Notes: generated by a model not told the origin, from the letters alone. A stretch of 64,000 bases of DNA from Burkholderia thailandensis E264 (GCF_000012365.1 NC_007651.1:1302001-1366000), one strand, 5' to 3'; positions 48,324-61,196 are shown, counted from the first letter of the stretch. Numbers and translations: made by a program.

Positions 48324-49334
48324 ATGGCCGCCCCGATTCTCGATCCGAACGCCCCTGCGTTCACGCGCCGCTACATGAATCTCGCCGATCCGCGCCTCGG
48401 TGCGAAGGCGCTCTTCGCGAGCGACGAATTCTTCGCGCCGAAGGAGCGGATGCTCGATCCGGAACCCGCCGTGTTCATTCCCGGCAAGTACGACGACCAC
48501 GGCAAGTGGATGGACGGCTGGGAGACGCGCCGCAAGCGCACGACGGGCTACGACTTCTGCGTCGTGCGGCTCGCGCGGCCGGGCGTCGTGTACGGCGTCG
48601 ATCTCGACACGAGCCACTTCACCGGCAATTTCCCGCCCGCCGCGTCGATCGACGCATGCGTGTCGGACGCCGACACGCCGCCCGACGACGCCGTCTGGGA
48701 GACGCTCGTGCCGGCGACGACGCTCGCGGGCAACCAGCATCACTACGTCGACGTGAGCAATCCTCGCGCCTATACGCACCTGCGCGTGAACCTGTATCCG
48801 GACGGCGGGCTCGCGCGGCTGCGCGTGTACGGCCAGCCGCAGCGCGACTGGAGCCGCGCGGCGCGCGGCGAGCTCGTCGATCTGGCCGCGATCGAGAACG
48901 GCGCGTATCTCGTCGCCGCGAACAACGAGCACTTCGGCCCCGCGTCGCGCATGCTGATGCCCGGGCGCGGCGTGAACATGGGCGACGGCTGGGAGACGCG
49001 CCGGCGCCGCGAGCCCGGCAACGACTGGGCGATCATCGCGCTCGCGCGGCCGGGCGTGATTCGCAGGGTCGAAGTCGATACCGCGCACTTCAAGGGCAAT
49101 TTCCCGGACCGCTGCTCGCTGCAGGCGGCGCGCGTCGCGGGCGGCACCGATGCGTCGCTCGTCACGCAGGCGATGTTCTGGCCGGCGCTGCTCGGCGAGC
49201 AGCCGCTGCGGATGGACAGCGTGCACACGTTCGAGGCGGAGCTCGCGGCGCTCGGCGCGGTCACGCACGTACGCCTGAACATTCATCCGGACGGCGGCGT
49301 GTCGCGGCTGCGCCTCTGGGGCGAACTCGCATAA
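48324..49334 (+). CDS. alc: Allantoicase
   Basis: 336-residue enzyme hydrolysing allantoate to ureidoglycolate and urea. It consists of two similar jelly-roll halves; each contains the repeated words [10 protein letters not shown] and D-T-S/A-H-F-x-G-N-F-P (first near residues 55-100, second near 225-260). CAGGAG lies just upstream of the ATG. It is followed 13 bases later by allA, making a two-gene ureide unit. Confidence 0.94.
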   Translation: MAAPILDPNAPAFTRRYMNLADPRLGAKALFASDEFFAPKERMLDPEPAVFIPGKYDDHGKWMDGWETRRKRTTGYDFCVVRLARPGVVYGVDLDTSHFTGNFPPAASIDACVSDADTPPDDAVWETLVPATTLAGNQHHYVDVSNPRAYTHLRVNLYPDGGLARLRVYGQPQRDWSRAARGELVDLAAIENGAYLVAANNEHFGPASRMLMPGRGVNMGDGWETRRRREPGNDWAIIALARPGVIRRVEVDTAHFKGNFPDRCSLQAARVAGGTDASLVTQAMFWPALLGEQPLRMDSVHTFEAELAALGAVTHVRLNIHPDGGVSRLRLWGELA

Positions 49335-49347
49335 CGGGAGGCCGCGC

Positions 49348-49872
49348 ATGCAGACGCTGCACACCCTGCGCCTCGAGCGCCTGACGCGGGAAGCGTTCGC
49401 GCCGTTCGGCGACGTGATCGAACTGGCGGGCGCACGCCGCTTCCTGATCAACGGCGGGACGACCGAGCGCTTTCACGATCTTGCGTCGATCGACGTCACG
49501 GAGGCGGGCGGGCAGCCGCTCGTGAGCCTCTTTCGCGCTCAGCCGCGCGCATGGCCGATCGAGATCGACATGATGGAGCGGCACCCGCTCGGCAGCCAGG
49601 CGTTCGTGCCGCTCGCGGCGGTCGCGCGCTATGCGCTCGTCGTCGCGCCGGCCGGAGAATTCGATCCGACCCGGATGCGCGCGTTTCTCGCGCTCGGCTG
49701 GCAAGGCGTCAATTACGCGAAAGGCGTCTGGCACCATCCGCTCCTCGCGCTCGACGCGGTCAGCGATTTCGTCGTGATCGACCGCGGCGGCGCGCAGCCG
49801 AACTGTGACGAGATCGCGCTCGACGCGCGCTGGCGCCTCGTCGCGGACGACGCGCACGCGAGCGCTGCCTGA
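49348..49872 (+). CDS. allA: Ureidoglycolate lyase
   Basis: 174-residue cupin-like enzyme that splits ureidoglycolate into glyoxylate and urea. Family motifs include [13 protein letters not shown] and [16 protein letters not shown] near the middle, with the latter carrying likely active-site His/Lys. It is coupled to alc by a 13-base gap with a GGGAGG site. The earlier steps (urate oxidase, allantoinase) are not in the window. Confidence 0.93.
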   Translation: MQTLHTLRLERLTREAFAPFGDVIELAGARRFLINGGTTERFHDLASIDVTEAGGQPLVSLFRAQPRAWPIEIDMMERHPLGSQAFVPLAAVARYALVVAPAGEFDPTRMRAFLALGWQGVNYAKGVWHHPLLALDAVSDFVVIDRGGAQPNCDEIALDARWRLVADDAHASAA

Positions 49873-49904
49873 CGCGCTTGACGGCGCGTCGCGCGGGCGA
49901 CGCA

Positions 49905-49940
49905 AAAAGGCCCGGTCAGGCTTGCGCCGGCCGGGCCTTT
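49905..49940. terminator. Bidirectional terminator between allA and fur
   Basis: AAAGGCCCGG (49907-49916) pairs with CCGGGCCTTT (49931-49940), with extra inner pairing. As precede and Ts follow the stem, so it can serve convergent allA (+) and fur (-). Confidence 0.7.
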
Positions 49941-49998
49941 CGCATGCGCGGCGCGTGGGCCGCGCCGCGCGCGTTCGGAAGCGCGCTCCGCGCTTGCC

Positions 49999-50427
49999 TC
50001 AGTGTTTGCGATAGGGGCAGTTTTCCGTCGTGCAGGTGCCGTACATCGCGAGCGAATGCTCCTGCAGCTTGAAGCCGCGTTCCTTCGCGATCGCCTGCTG
50101 GCGGGTCTCGATCTCGGCGTCGAAGAACTCTTCGACGCGGCCGCAATCGAGGCACACGAGGTGATCGTGGTGCGAGCCTTCGTTCAGCTCGAACACGGCC
50201 TTGCCGGATTCGAAGTTGCTGCGCGACAGCAGGCCCGCCTGCTCGAACTGGGTGAGCACGCGGTAAACGGTGGCGAGGCCGATGTCGAGTTCCTCGTGCA
50301 GCAGGTTGCGATAGACGTCTTCTGCCGTCAGGTGGCGAACCGGGCTTTGCTGGAAAATTTCGAGAATCTTGAGGCGCGGTAGGGTGGCCTTGAGCCCGAT
50401 GTTTTTGAGATCGGTCGGATTGGTCAT
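49999..50427 (-). CDS. fur: Ferric uptake regulator
   Basis: 142-residue metal-dependent repressor of iron acquisition. The N-terminal winged helix ([10 protein letters not shown], then R-H-L-T-A-E-D-V-Y) and the metal-sensing motif [11 protein letters not shown] are present. The C-terminal C-T-T-E-N-C structural zinc site is also seen. It is divergent from bamE (105-base gap), an arrangement common in Betaproteobacteria. Confidence 0.97.
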   Translation of the reverse strand: MTNPTDLKNIGLKATLPRLKILEIFQQSPVRHLTAEDVYRNLLHEELDIGLATVYRVLTQFEQAGLLSRSNFESGKAVFELNEGSHHDHLVCLDCGRVEEFFDAEIETRQQAIAKERGFKLQEHSLAMYGTCTTENCPYRKH

Positions 50428-50445
50428 GGCTAGGCGTCCCTAGAG

Positions 50446-50451
50446 TACAAT
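50446..50451 (+). promoter_or_regulatory. Probable -10 element of bamE
   Basis: TACAAT in the fur/bamE divergent region, 82 bases before the bamE start. A TTGGTC lies 20 bases upstream, longer than ideal spacing. Confidence 0.35.
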
Positions 50452-50532
50452 GCAGGGCTTCAATAGTACCGGCTTTTCGCCTTTTCAGTCATCTGTGACA
50501 TTCTCGCGCGGCCTTGGACAAGGGCCAGCACG

Positions 50533-51384
50533 GTGAGGGACATGATTCCAAGATCGCTTTTGCAACTTCAGAGGAGCCGCGTGCGGAGCACCGTCATCGC
50601 AGCTGCCGCCGTGGTCGGACTGGCCGCCTGCTCGTCGTACGACAGCGTGACTCAGCGGATCGCGCAGAGCATCACGCCGTATCGGATCACCGTCGTCCAG
50701 GGCAACTTCGTGTCGCAGGAAAAGGCGTCGCAACTGCAGGTCGGCATGTCGCGCGAGCAAGTGCGCGCGCTGCTCGGCACGCCGCTGCTGACCGACATGT
50801 TCCATGCGGATCGCTGGGATTACGTCTTCTACTTCAAGCGCGGCTCGACATCGGTCGTTCAGCAGCGCGATCTCGTGGTGAATTTCGCGGGCGATCGCCT
50901 CGCTGGCTGGACGGGCGCGGACAACCTGCCGTCCGAGCTCGATCTGCTCGCCGACATCGACGGCGACCGCCGCGGCAAGAAGGCGCGCAAGGCGGCTGCG
51001 GCCGCGAGCGCCGCGTCCGCGCCGCAAGTCGCCGCCGCGCCTGCATCGGCGCCCGAAGCCGCGCAAGCGATGGATCAGAACGACGCGAACGCACAGGCGG
51101 CGCGCGCGGCGAACCGCGCGACCGCGCAGGTGTCCGGCCAAAGCGGCGCGGCGGCCCGTTTCTCGCCGTCCGCGCAGATGGCGCCGAACGCGCCGACCCC
51201 GGGCGGCCTGCCGCCCGGCGCCGCGCCCGCGATCCAGCCGCAGTTCCAGTTCCATCGTCCGCCTCCGCCGTCCGCACAAGGCGGCGCGAGCCTGCCGGTC
51301 GGCCCGCAGGGCGCCGACAGCCTGCCGAACCAGCCGCTCACGGCGCCCGCGCCCGCATCCGGCGCGCAGGGGGCCGGCGGCTGA
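50533..51384 (+). CDS. bamE: Outer-membrane assembly lipoprotein BamE with long C-terminal extension
   Basis: 283-residue lipoprotein of the BAM complex, which inserts beta-barrel proteins into the outer membrane. The signal peptide ends in L-A-A-C, so lipidation occurs at about residue 33. The SmpA/OmlA domain includes V-V-Q-G-N-F-V, G-M-S-R-E-Q-V-R-A-L-L-G-T-P and D-R-W-D-Y-V-F-Y. E. coli BamE is about 113 residues. Here roughly 140 further residues of Ala/Pro/Gln-rich low complexity follow and are probably disordered. I chose the GTG at 50533 because AAGGG is 8 bases upstream; the ATG at 50542 has its GAGGG too close. Confidence 0.9.
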   Translation: MRDMIPRSLLQLQRSRVRSTVIAAAAVVGLAACSSYDSVTQRIAQSITPYRITVVQGNFVSQEKASQLQVGMSREQVRALLGTPLLTDMFHADRWDYVFYFKRGSTSVVQQRDLVVNFAGDRLAGWTGADNLPSELDLLADIDGDRRGKKARKAAAAASAASAPQVAAAPASAPEAAQAMDQNDANAQAARAANRATAQVSGQSGAAARFSPSAQMAPNAPTPGGLPPGAAPAIQPQFQFHRPPPPSAQGGASLPVGPQGADSLPNQPLTAPAPASGAQGAGG

Positions 51385-51455
51385 TCCGGCGCAGTCCGGG
51401 CCAAACCGGGGCGGCGCGCGCCGCCCGTCTTTCATTCGTAGCAAGCAGGTAGCGC

Positions 51456-52262
51456 ATGTCGTCCATGAAGATTGCGATTGCTGGTGCGTCAGGCCGGATG
51501 GGCCGGATGCTGATCGAAGCGGTGCTCGCCGCGCCCGACGCGACGCTCGTCGGCGCGCTCGACCGCACGGGCTCGCCGCAGCTCGGCCAGGACGCGGGTG
51601 CGTTCCTCGGCAAGCAGACCGGGGTCGCGCTCACCGACGATATCGAGCGCGTGTGCGCCGAAGCCGATTACCTGATCGACTTCACGCTCCCCGAGGGCAC
51701 GCTCGTCCACCTGGACGCGGCGCTGCGCCACGACGTGAAGCTCGTGATCGGCACGACGGGCTTCAGCGAGCCGCAGAAGGCGCAGTTGCGCGCGGCGGGC
51801 GAGAAGATCGCGCTCGTGTTCTCGGCGAACATGAGCGTCGGCGTGAACGTCACGATGAAGCTGCTCGAATTCGCGGCGAAGCAGTTCGCGCAGGGCTACG
51901 ACATCGAGATCATCGAGGCGCATCACCGGCACAAGGTCGACGCGCCGTCCGGCACCGCGCTGATGATGGGCGAGACGATCGCCGCCGCGACGGGCCGCTC
52001 GCTCGACGATTGCGCGGTCTACGGCCGCCACGGCGTGACGGGCGAGCGCGATCCGTCGACGATCGGTTTTTCGGCGATCCGCGGCGGCGACATCGTCGGC
52101 GATCACACGGTGCTCTTCGCCGGCATCGGCGAGCGCATCGAGATCACGCACAAATCGGCGAGCCGCGTGTCATACGCGCAAGGGGCGCTGCGCGCCGCGC
52201 GCTTCCTCGCCGGCCGCGACGCCGGTTTCTTCGACATGCAGGACGTGCTCGGCCTGCGCTGA
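51456..52262 (+). CDS. dapB: 4-hydroxy-tetrahydrodipicolinate reductase
   Basis: 268-residue enzyme of the diaminopimelate/lysine pathway. N-terminal dinucleotide loop G-A-S-G-R-M-G-R, central G-T-T-G-F, and catalytic [15 protein letters not shown] signature are all intact. It lies 71 bases after bamE and 19 bases before exbB. It supplies meso-diaminopimelate, which is also the residue handled by Mpl at 10675. Confidence 0.97.
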   Translation: MSSMKIAIAGASGRMGRMLIEAVLAAPDATLVGALDRTGSPQLGQDAGAFLGKQTGVALTDDIERVCAEADYLIDFTLPEGTLVHLDAALRHDVKLVIGTTGFSEPQKAQLRAAGEKIALVFSANMSVGVNVTMKLLEFAAKQFAQGYDIEIIEAHHRHKVDAPSGTALMMGETIAAATGRSLDDCAVYGRHGVTGERDPSTIGFSAIRGGDIVGDHTVLFAGIGERIEITHKSASRVSYAQGALRAARFLAGRDAGFFDMQDVLGLR

Positions 52263-52281
52263 GCGCCATTTCCGGGCATCG

Positions 52282-52989
52282 ATGGCGACCCCGACCGGCA
52301 TCCTCCATTACCTCGAGAGCGGCGACGCCGTCACGCACGCGGTCGCTTACGTGCTGCTCGCGATGTCGATCGCGAGCTGGTGCTTCCTGCTCGTGAAGGC
52401 GTGGGTGCTCGTGCGCGCGAAGCGCCAGGGGCCCGCCGCGCTCGCCGCGTTCTGGCGCGCGGCGACGCTCGACGACGGCCTCGCCGCGCTGCGCGCGGCC
52501 GACAAAGAGCGCGTGTTCCTGCCGCTCGCGGAGGCCGCGCGCGATGCGGACGCCGCGTCGCGCATCGAGCCGCATGCGCTCTCCGCGCGCGTCGAGCGCG
52601 GCGAGCGCGTGCTGCGCGCGCTGCGCCACGCGCTGCGCGCTTCGCAGCGCAGGCTCGAATTCGGCCAGGTGCTGCTCGCGTCGATCGGCAGCACCGCGCC
52701 GTTCGTCGGCCTGCTCGGCACCGTCTGGGGGATCTATCACGCGCTCGGCAGCATCGCGGCGAGCGGGCAGGCGCAGATCGAGAACGTTGCCGGCCCGGTC
52801 GGCGAGGCGCTCATCATGACCGCGTTCGGCCTGGTCGTCGCGATTCCGGCGGTGCTCGCGTACAACATCCTCGGGCGGCTCGTGCGCCAGCTCGTCGAGG
52901 AGCTCGACGGCTTCGCGCGCGATCTGCACGTGTTCGTCTGCGGCGAGCCGGCCGCGGCCCCCGCCGACAACCCGGCCGCCGCGGCCTAG
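52282..52989 (+). CDS. exbB: ExbB/TolQ-type proton channel protein
   Basis: 235-residue inner-membrane protein of the MotA/TolQ/ExbB family, using the proton gradient to energise a TonB- or TolA-like partner. One hydrophobic helix lies near 20-38. Two more lie in the C-terminal half, around G-S-T-A-P-F-V-G-L-L-G-T-V-W-G-I (about 133-150) and F-G-L-V-V-A-I-P-A-V (about 178-190). Paired with exbD. No tonB gene is adjacent, so ExbB versus TolQ is not fully certain. Confidence 0.88.
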   Translation: MATPTGILHYLESGDAVTHAVAYVLLAMSIASWCFLLVKAWVLVRAKRQGPAALAAFWRAATLDDGLAALRAADKERVFLPLAEAARDADAASRIEPHALSARVERGERVLRALRHALRASQRRLEFGQVLLASIGSTAPFVGLLGTVWGIYHALGSIAASGQAQIENVAGPVGEALIMTAFGLVVAIPAVLAYNILGRLVRQLVEELDGFARDLHVFVCGEPAAAPADNPAAAA

Positions 52990-53029
52990 CCCGCGGCGTC
53001 GATCCGATACACGCAGCGAGGAGGGCGGC

Positions 53030-53566
53030 ATGGCGTTCGGCGGACTCGATCACCAGCATACGTCGCAGCCGATGGCGGACATCAACATGACGCCGCTCAT
53101 CGACGTGATGCTCGTGCTGCTCGTCATCTTCATCCTCACCGCGCCGCTCTTGACGCACGCGATCCGGCTCGATTTGCCGAAGGTCGCGGCGGCGCCCGCG
53201 CGCGAGACGCCGGAGACGATCACGGTGTCGATCGACGCGGCGGGCAAGCTGTACTGGAACGACGCGCCCGTCGCTCTCGATGCGCTCGCCGCGCGGCTGC
53301 GTGACGCGGCGGCAAACGGCAAGGACCCGGAGCTGCATCTGCGCGCCGCGCGCGACACCCGCTACGACACGATCGCGCAGGTGATGGGCGCGGCGCAGCA
53401 GGCGGGCGTCGCGCGGATCGGCTTCGTCACCGACGCGTCGGGAAAGCCCGACGCGTCCGCGAAGCCGCCGGCGCGACCTTCGCCGCCGCGCGCCGCGCAA
53501 CGCCCGCCGCAGCCGCAGCCGCCGTCGCCGTCGCCGTCGCCGCCCGCGATACCCGCGCCGCGCTGA
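53030..53566 (+). CDS. exbD: ExbD/TolR-type biopolymer transport protein
   Basis: 178-residue partner of the ExbB-like protein. A short cytoplasmic start (M-A-D-I-N-M-T-P-L-I-D-V-M) leads to a single membrane helix containing the essential Asp (L-I-D-V-M-L-V-L-L-V-I-F-I-L). A periplasmic domain follows. The last about 40 residues are Pro/Ala-rich. It is 40 bases downstream of exbB on the same strand. Confidence 0.88.
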   Translation: MAFGGLDHQHTSQPMADINMTPLIDVMLVLLVIFILTAPLLTHAIRLDLPKVAAAPARETPETITVSIDAAGKLYWNDAPVALDALAARLRDAAANGKDPELHLRAARDTRYDTIAQVMGAAQQAGVARIGFVTDASGKPDASAKPPARPSPPRAAQRPPQPQPPSPSPSPPAIPAPR

Positions 53567-53613
53567 TCGTCGCCCGTGGCCGCGCCAACGGCCGTGCCGG
53601 CCGGCGCGGACGG

Positions 53614-56333
<2,720 letters not shown>

Positions 56334-56376
56334 CGGCGCGCGCGGCGGGGCTGGCATGCATCAGCAAGGAGCGAAG

Positions 56377-56928
56377 GTGATCCGCAGATCGTTTTTGATG
56401 CTCGTGGGCAGCGCGGTGCTGTTGTCCGCGTGCGGTTTCAAGCTGCGCGGGCAGCAGGACTACGCGTTCAAGCGCCTGTTCATCGCCGGCGCGCCGCCTG
56501 CCGCGGCCGCGCGGCTCACGCGCCTCGTCGAGGCCGGCAGCGATACGAAGATCGTCAAGACGCCCGACGAGGCGGACGCGGTGCTGAACCTCGCGGAATC
56601 GCGCGGCCAGGGCACGCTGACGCTCGACCGGTACGGCATGGTGCAGGAATATCAGCTCAACTACTCGCTGAACTACACGCTTCTGGCCAAGGACGGCACA
56701 GCGCTGATCCCGCCTTCGGTGATCGCGCTCAATCGCGCGATGACGTACAGCGCGCAGTACACGAACGCGAAGGCGCAGGAAGCCGAGATCCTGTTTAACG
56801 ACATGCAGAACGACGCGATCGATCAGCTGATGCGCCGCCTCGCGATCGTCCGCACGCTGCATCCGGAGCCGGGCAAGGGCGTGCCGGCCGTTGCGCCGCG
56901 CGCGCCGCTGCCGCCGCCGCCGCTGTGA
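56377..56928 (+). CDS. lptE: LPS-assembly lipoprotein LptE
   Basis: 183-residue outer-membrane lipoprotein that plugs the LptD barrel and helps place lipopolysaccharide in the outer leaflet. Signal peptide followed by L-S-A-C-G-F-K-L-R-G, the typical LptE opening. The C-terminal 20 residues are Pro/Ala-rich. I chose the GTG at 56377 because AAGGAG ends 5 bases before it. The ATG at 56356 would add seven residues before the signal peptide and has a poorer site. The leuS-lptE-holA order is conserved. Confidence 0.9.
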   Translation: MIRRSFLMLVGSAVLLSACGFKLRGQQDYAFKRLFIAGAPPAAAARLTRLVEAGSDTKIVKTPDEADAVLNLAESRGQGTLTLDRYGMVQEYQLNYSLNYTLLAKDGTALIPPSVIALNRAMTYSAQYTNAKAQEAEILFNDMQNDAIDQLMRRLAIVRTLHPEPGKGVPAVAPRAPLPPPPL

Positions 56929-56973
56929 TCGCCGCGTTTTTCCTCTCCTCCTCAACGATCGACGCACGAACCG

Positions 56974-58062
56974 ATGCAACTGCGACTTGACGCGCTGGAG
57001 CCGCATCTCTCGAAGGGGCTCGCCGGGCTGTACGTCGTCTACGGTGACGAGCCGCTGCTCGCGCAGGAGGCGTGCGACAAGATCCGCGCCGCCGCGCGCG
57101 CGGCGGGCTTCACCGAGCGCTCGGTGCACACCGTCGAGCGCGGCTTCGACTGGAGCACGCTGATCGGCGCGAGCCAGGCGATGTCGCTGTTCGGCGAGCG
57201 GCAGCTCGTCGAGCTGCGGATTCCGTCCGGCAAGCCGGGCAAGGATGGCGCCGACGCATTGAAGACGCTCGCCGGCGCGGACAACCCGGATGCGCTGATG
57301 CTCGTCACGCTGCCGCGGCTCGATTCGGCGACGCAGAAGTCCGCGTGGTTCACGGCGCTCGTGAACGGCGGCGTCGCGCTGAAGGTCGATCCCGTCGAGC
57401 GCGCGCAGTTGCCGAACTGGATCGGCCAGCGGCTCGCGCTGCAGGGGCAGCGGGTCGCGCCGGGCGACGACGGGCGGCGCGCGCTCGCGTTCGTCGCCGA
57501 GCGTGTCGAGGGCAACCTGCTCGCCGCGCATCAGGAAATCCAGAAGCTCGGCCTGCTGTATCCGGCGGGCACGCTGACGTTCGAGCAGATCCACGACGCG
57601 GTGCTGAACGTCGCGCGCTACGACGTGTTCAAGCTCAACGAGGCGATGCTCGCGGGCGACGCCGCGCGGCTTTCGCGGATGATCGACGGCCTGAAGGGCG
57701 AGGGCGAGGCGCTCGTGCTCGTGCTGTGGGCGGTCGTCGAGGAGTTGCGCACGCTGCTTCGGATCAAGCGCGGCGTCGCGGCGGGCAAGCCGCTTGCCGT
57801 GCTCGTGCGCGAGAACCGCGTATGGGGGGCGCGCGAGCGGCTCGTCGGGCCGGCGCTCGCGCGCGTCTCGGAGGCGGCGCTCGAGCACGCGCTCGCGTTC
57901 GCCGCGCGGCTCGACCGGCAGGTCAAGGGGCTTTCCGCCGTATCGCGCGGCGCGGCGCGCGGCGAGCCGCCGCCCGATCCGTGGGACGGCCTGTTCCAGC
58001 TCGCGATGACCGTCGCGCGCGCGTCCGGGCCGGCCGGCGACGCACCGCGCCGGCCGGCCTGA
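56974..58062 (+). CDS. holA: DNA polymerase III delta subunit
   Basis: 362-residue clamp-loader subunit that opens the beta sliding clamp. It begins with [12 protein letters not shown] and contains the family segment [15 protein letters not shown]. The beta-contacting and AAA+-like regions extend to residue 340; Walker A is degenerate, as expected for delta. It follows lptE after 45 bases. Confidence 0.94.
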   Translation: MQLRLDALEPHLSKGLAGLYVVYGDEPLLAQEACDKIRAAARAAGFTERSVHTVERGFDWSTLIGASQAMSLFGERQLVELRIPSGKPGKDGADALKTLAGADNPDALMLVTLPRLDSATQKSAWFTALVNGGVALKVDPVERAQLPNWIGQRLALQGQRVAPGDDGRRALAFVAERVEGNLLAAHQEIQKLGLLYPAGTLTFEQIHDAVLNVARYDVFKLNEAMLAGDAARLSRMIDGLKGEGEALVLVLWAVVEELRTLLRIKRGVAAGKPLAVLVRENRVWGARERLVGPALARVSEAALEHALAFAARLDRQVKGLSAVSRGAARGEPPPDPWDGLFQLAMTVARASGPAGDAPRRPA

Positions 58063-58083
58063 GCGCGCTTTCGCGCCGGCGCT

Positions 58084-58089
58084 TACAAT
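58084..58089 (+). promoter_or_regulatory. Probable -10 element of proA
   Basis: TACAAT 104 bases before the proA ATG, directly after the holA stop. No distinct -35 box. Confidence 0.3.
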
Positions 58090-58192
58090 CGGCGTGAACC
58101 GGCAGCGCGAGCGCCGACGCGGTGCCCGGCGCCCCCGTTTTCCGACAATCGTTTTTTCGCCGCTCGACGCGGCTTGCATTGCGAGTCTCACG

Positions 58193-59464
58193 ATGGATAT
58201 CGATCAGTACATGACGGACGTCGGCCGCCGCGCGCGGCGTGCCTCGCGCTCGATCGCGCGCGCGTCCACCGCGGCGAAGAATGCCGCGCTCGAAGCGGTC
58301 GCGCGGGCGATCGAGCGCGACGCTGGCGCGCTGAAGGCGGCCAACGCGCGCGACGTCGCGCGCGCGAAGGACAAGGGCCTCGACGCGGCGTTCGTCGATC
58401 GCCTGACGCTGTCGGACAAGGCGCTGAAGACGATGGTCGAAGGGCTGCGCCAGGTCGCGACGCTGCCGGACCCGATCGGTGAGATGAGCAACCTCAAGTA
58501 CCGCCCGAGCGGAATCCAGGTCGGCCAGATGCGCGTGCCGCTCGGCGTGATCGGGATCATCTACGAGTCGCGCCCGAACGTGACGATCGATGCGGCCGCG
58601 CTGTGCCTGAAGTCCGGCAATGCGACGATCCTGCGCGGCGGCTCGGAAGCGCTCGAATCGAACACCGCGCTCGCGAAGCTGATCGGCGAAGGGCTCGCCG
58701 AGGCGGGGCTGCCGCAGGACACGGTGCAGGTCGTCGAGACGGCCGATCGCGCGGCGGTGGGCAGGCTGATCACGATGACCGAATATGTCGACGTGATCGT
58801 GCCGCGCGGCGGCAAGAGCCTGATCGAGCGGCTGATCAACGAGGCGCGCGTGCCGATGATCAAGCACCTCGACGGCATTTGCCACGTGTACGTGGACGAC
58901 CGCGCGAGCGTGACGAAGGCGCTCACTGTCTGCGACAACGCGAAGACGCATCGCTACGGCACCTGCAACACGATGGAGACGCTGCTCGTCGCGCGCGGGA
59001 TCGCGCCCGCGGTGCTGTCGCCGCTCGGCCGGCTGTATCGCGAGAAGGGCGTCGAGCTGCGCGTCGACGCCGACGCGCGCGCGGTGCTCGAGGCGGCGGG
59101 CGTCGGTCCGCTCGTCGACGCGACCGATGAAGACTGGCGCACCGAATATCTCGCGCCGGTGCTCGCGATCAAGATCGTCGACGGCATCGACGCCGCGATC
59201 GAGCACATCAACGAGTACGGCTCGCATCACACCGATGCGATCGTCACCGAGGATCACGACCGCGCGATGCGCTTCCTGCGCGAAGTCGATTCGGCGAGTG
59301 TGATGGTGAACGCGTCGACGCGCTTCGCGGACGGCTTCGAATTCGGTCTCGGCGCGGAGATCGGCATCTCGAACGACAAGCTGCATGCGCGCGGCCCGGT
59401 CGGGCTCGAAGGGCTCACGTCGCTGAAGTACGTGGTGCTCGGGCACGGCGAAGGGCGTCAGTAA
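58193..59464 (+). CDS. proA: Gamma-glutamyl phosphate reductase
   Basis: 423-residue NADPH-dependent enzyme converting gamma-glutamyl phosphate to glutamate semialdehyde in proline synthesis. Aldehyde-dehydrogenase-like fold; [15 protein letters not shown] near 110-125 and the catalytic Cys in Y-G-T-C-N-T-M-E-T (about 254-262) are intact. The frame is open to 58094, but the ATG at 58193 gives the family start. The HemJ-like gene follows after 17 bases. proB is not in the window. Confidence 0.96.
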   Translation: MDIDQYMTDVGRRARRASRSIARASTAAKNAALEAVARAIERDAGALKAANARDVARAKDKGLDAAFVDRLTLSDKALKTMVEGLRQVATLPDPIGEMSNLKYRPSGIQVGQMRVPLGVIGIIYESRPNVTIDAAALCLKSGNATILRGGSEALESNTALAKLIGEGLAEAGLPQDTVQVVETADRAAVGRLITMTEYVDVIVPRGGKSLIERLINEARVPMIKHLDGICHVYVDDRASVTKALTVCDNAKTHRYGTCNTMETLLVARGIAPAVLSPLGRLYREKGVELRVDADARAVLEAAGVGPLVDATDEDWRTEYLAPVLAIKIVDGIDAAIEHINEYGSHHTDAIVTEDHDRAMRFLREVDSASVMVNASTRFADGFEFGLGAEIGISNDKLHARGPVGLEGLTSLKYVVLGHGEGRQ

Positions 59465-59481
59465 CGAAGGGGGAATGATCG

Positions 59482-59904
59482 ATGGCGATGCTCTGGGTCA
59501 AGACCTTTCATATCGTGCTGATCGCATCGTGGTTCGCGGGGCTCTTCTATCTGCCGCGCATCTATGTGAACCTCGCGATGGAATCCGATCCCGCCGCGGT
59601 CCGGCGGCTGCTCGCGATGGCGCGCAAGCTGTTTCGCTTCATGACGATCATCGCGGTGCCCGCGCTCGCGTGCGGGCTGTGGCTGTGGCTCGTGATCGGC
59701 ATCGGGCAGGGGCAGGGCTGGGTGCACGCGAAGCTCGCGGTCGTGCTGCTGCTTGTCGTTTATCACGCGTACTGCGGGCATCTGCTGAAGGTGTTCGAGC
59801 GCGGCGAGAACCGCCGCTCGGACAAGTGGTACCGCGTGTTCAACGAGCTGCCGGTGCTCGGGATGCTCGCGGCCGTCGCGCTTGCGGTGATCAAGCCGTT
59901 TTGA
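59482..59904 (+). CDS. hemJ: HemJ/CopD-like membrane protein, probable protoporphyrinogen oxidase
   Basis: 140-residue inner-membrane protein with four predicted helices. The first reads K-T-F-H-I-V-L-I-A-S-W-F-A-G-L-F-Y-L-P-R, with His and the F-Y-L-P-R motif of HemJ. The third contains K-L-A-V-V-L-L-L-V-V-Y-H, with Lys and His. HemJ proteins oxidise protoporphyrinogen IX to protoporphyrin IX in heme synthesis. The CopD-family name used in databases covers this group. It follows proA after 17 bases. I am fairly confident in HemJ rather than a copper transporter because of these motifs and the short length. Confidence 0.78.
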   Translation: MAMLWVKTFHIVLIASWFAGLFYLPRIYVNLAMESDPAAVRRLLAMARKLFRFMTIIAVPALACGLWLWLVIGIGQGQGWVHAKLAVVLLLVVYHAYCGHLLKVFERGENRRSDKWYRVFNELPVLGMLAAVALAVIKPF

Positions 59905-59968
59905 GCGCGGGCGGCGCGCTGGCCGTCGCGGTTTCGGCGTCGGCGGACGCGCTGGTCCGATGACAGAG

Positions 59969-59994
59969 CCCCGGCCGTTGCGGCCGGGGTTTTT
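59969..59994 (+). terminator. Rho-independent terminator after the HemJ-like gene
   Basis: Perfect 9-base-pair stem (59969-59977 with 59981-59989), TTG loop and five Ts. Confidence 0.85.
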
Positions 59995-60227
59995 CATTTG
60001 GCGTTGCGTGGGCGTACCAGCGGAGCGGGCGGATCGCCCGTTCGGTGCGCGCGGCGGTCGGGCGGTGTCTTGTTTGCGTGTGCGTGTGCGTGTGCGCCCG
60101 AATTCCCGGCGCCACAAGCCCAAGGCCTTCGTCGCAATCGGGAATCGCTGTCTTGGTCGCGAATCACGCTCTTCACGCTCGTGGTGATTCCAACCGTTGC
60201 TCGAACGCGGCTTGCGCGTCCGGCCGT
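59995..60227. other. Intergenic region between the HemJ-like gene and hexR
   Basis: About 230 bases after the terminator between convergent genes. It includes a short GCGTGT repeat (three copies plus GCG, 60076-60096). No gene or clear terminator for hexR is seen. Confidence 0.5.
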
Positions 60228-61196
60228 CTAATCCCTCACGTCTTCGACGTCGCGCGCGATGCGCGTCTTTTCCGATGGATGCTGTCCGCCGGCGGCTTTC
60301 GGCGCATCGCCCGTCGCATCCTTCGCCACGTCCTTCCCCGTTTCCTTCCCCGCCTTCGCGTCGATGCCGATCCGCCGCCGCGTGATCGCCTCCTTCGCGC
60401 GGCCGAGCCGGTCGACGAGTTCGGGGCCGCGCCGCAGCGCGACGCCCACCGCGAGGATGTCGCCGATCGCGAGATGCGACATCCGCGACGTCATCGGCGA
60501 GAACACGTCGGTTTCCTCGGCGACGTTCGACGCGAGGCTCACCGTCGACAGTTGCGCGAGCGGCGAATGGCTGTGCGTGATCGAGATCACCTTCGCGCCG
60601 CACGCGAGCGCCGCGCGCGCGGCGTCGACGATGTCGCGCGTGCGCCCCGTGTTCGAGATCGCGACGACGACGTCGTTCGCGCCGAGGAGCGCGGCCGACA
60701 TCGAGAACGTGTGCGGGTCCGAATACGCGACGCTCGGCACGCCCAGCCGGAAGAACTTGTGCTGGATGTCCTGCGCGGCGATGCCCGAGCCGCCCGCGCC
60801 GTAGAACTCGATGCGCGACGCGCGCGTGAGCAGTTCGATCGCGTCGGCGACGCTCGTTGCCGACAGGCTGTTGCGCACCTCGATCAGCGCGCCGATCGTG
60901 CGGTCGAACACCTTGCCGATGATGCCCGGCGCGCGCTCGTCGGGCTCGACGTTGCGATACACCGACGCGACGCCCGGCGCGACGCTTTGCGCAAGCCGGA
61001 TCTTGAACTCGCGAAAGCCGCTGCAGCCGAGCGCCTGGCAAAAGCGCGCGATCGTCGGCTGGCTCACGCCCGCGCGGGCGGCGAGCTCGGTCATCGACAG
61101 ATCGAGCACCTCGCGCGGCACGGCGAGCACGAAGTCGGCGAGCTTGCGCTCGGACGGGCGGAGCTGGGCGCGAATCGCCTCGATACGGGGGAGCAT
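60228..61196 (-). CDS. hexR: RpiR-family regulator HexR
   Basis: 322-residue regulator. The N-terminal RpiR helix-turn-helix includes L-R-P-S-E-R-K-L-A-D-F-V-L and G-V-S-Q-P-T-I-A-R-F-C. The C-terminal SIS sugar-phosphate-binding domain has Y-G-A-G-G-S-G-I-A and I-S-N-T-G-R-T. HexR represses Entner-Doudoroff and central carbon genes and is released by KDPG. The divergent edd-eda genes and two HexR-like sites in the gap support the name. The last about 45 residues are an unusual Lys/Asp/Gly-rich tail. Start chosen at 61196; the frame extends to 61232. Confidence 0.92.
   Translation of the reverse strand: MLPRIEAIRAQLRPSERKLADFVLAVPREVLDLSMTELAARAGVSQPTIARFCQALGCSGFREFKIRLAQSVAPGVASVYRNVEPDERAPGIIGKVFDRTIGALIEVRNSLSATSVADAIELLTRASRIEFYGAGGSGIAAQDIQHKFFRLGVPSVAYSDPHTFSMSAALLGANDVVVAISNTGRTRDIVDAARAALACGAKVISITHSHSPLAQLSTVSLASNVAEETDVFSPMTSRMSHLAIGDILAVGVALRRGPELVDRLGRAKEAITRRRIGIDAKAGKETGKDVAKDATGDAPKAAGGQHPSEKTRIARDVEDVRD

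Noticed and set aside
60076..60096. A GCGTGT repeat considered as another variable repeat
   Set aside because: Only three copies plus three bases, too short to be remarkable in GC-rich DNA; noted in the intergenic entry only.
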